From positions 1 to 10,251 of the forward strand of contig NZ_JBQKGG010000030.1 of the NCBI RefSeq assembly GCF_052118925.1: a stretch of 10,251 bases of DNA. The letters run 5' to 3'. The DNA is from Lientehia sp934351765. Its GTDB lineage: Bacteria > Bacillota > Clostridia > Lachnospirales > Lachnospiraceae. The notes below the pieces were generated by a model. That model was not told where the DNA came from, did no database searches, and saw only the letters and a list, made by a program, of their open reading frames with translations. Positions 10,223 to 10,251 of this stretch are shown piece after piece. How positions within the stretch are numbered: the stretch's first letter is position 1; each line of letters opens with the position of its first letter. The position numbers and the translations under genes were made by a program.

Positions 10223-10251
10223 GGCTGAATGGCAGATTCTGCTGTTCAGCC
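10223..10251. repeat. Hairpin at the window edge
   Basis: GGCTGAA (10223-10229) and TTCAGCC (10245-10251) are perfect inverse complements with inner CAG/CTG pairing. What follows is outside the window, so a terminator cannot be judged. Confidence 0.5.

Overview
The window looks like the accessory region of a low-to-mid GC, Gram-positive gut anaerobe (Clostridia; Lachnospiraceae or Oscillospiraceae type). This rests on strong AGGAGG ribosome sites, Gram-positive promoters, a pMV158-type transfer origin, and proteins typical of Firmicute integrative elements (DUF3847, transposon-transfer assisting protein, element sigma factor, XRE and S24 regulators). No rRNA, tRNA or CRISPR array was seen. 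The host assignment is inference; no species can be named.

Layout. (1) 1-60 is the tail of an unidentified gene. (2) 277-3450 is a DNA-damage/mutagenesis module. A leftward operon encodes a Y-family DNA polymerase, a stand-alone LexA-type DNA-binding domain and a small conserved-looking protein. Divergent from it is an XRE plus S24 (self-cleaving type) repressor, with palindromic operator-like sequence between the two promoters; a small XRE regulator follows. (3) 3496-3834 is an AT-rich orphan ORF, after which composition switches abruptly to GC-rich sequence. (4) 3838-4546 is non-coding mobile-element DNA with a MOBV (pMV158-like) oriT and dense, nested inverted repeats. (5) 4585-6188 is a drug-efflux unit: strong promoter, 6-codon leader, three tandem terminator hairpins, a Mef-family major facilitator pump, and a terminator. 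(6) 6187-6815 holds two gene remnants abutting at about 6270 (a leftward C-terminal fragment and an N-terminally truncated DUF3847 gene), then a complete transposon-transfer assisting gene. (7) 7058-9212 is the most interesting unit: a promoter, a leader peptide MTAHMRLR of the macrolide-arrest type, a fold that can hide the ribosome site of the next gene, an RlmA(II)/TlrB-like 23S rRNA methyltransferase (G748 family), an RlmN/Cfr-family radical-SAM methyltransferase (A2503 family) and a strong terminator. (8) 9213-10251 has a further terminator, a tiny ORF with its ribosome site in a hairpin loop, two more terminator-like hairpins, an element-type sigma factor with an odd C-terminus, and a possible insertion-sequence end.

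How it may work together: a mobile element carries two separately controlled resistance units against ribosome-targeting drugs. One is efflux controlled by transcription attenuation. The other is dual rRNA modification that seems to be controlled by a macrolide-sensing leader. Both sit beside transfer and regulatory genes and a mutagenic SOS-like cassette. The gene families and leader sequences are read directly; drug inducibility and the resistance phenotype are inferred.
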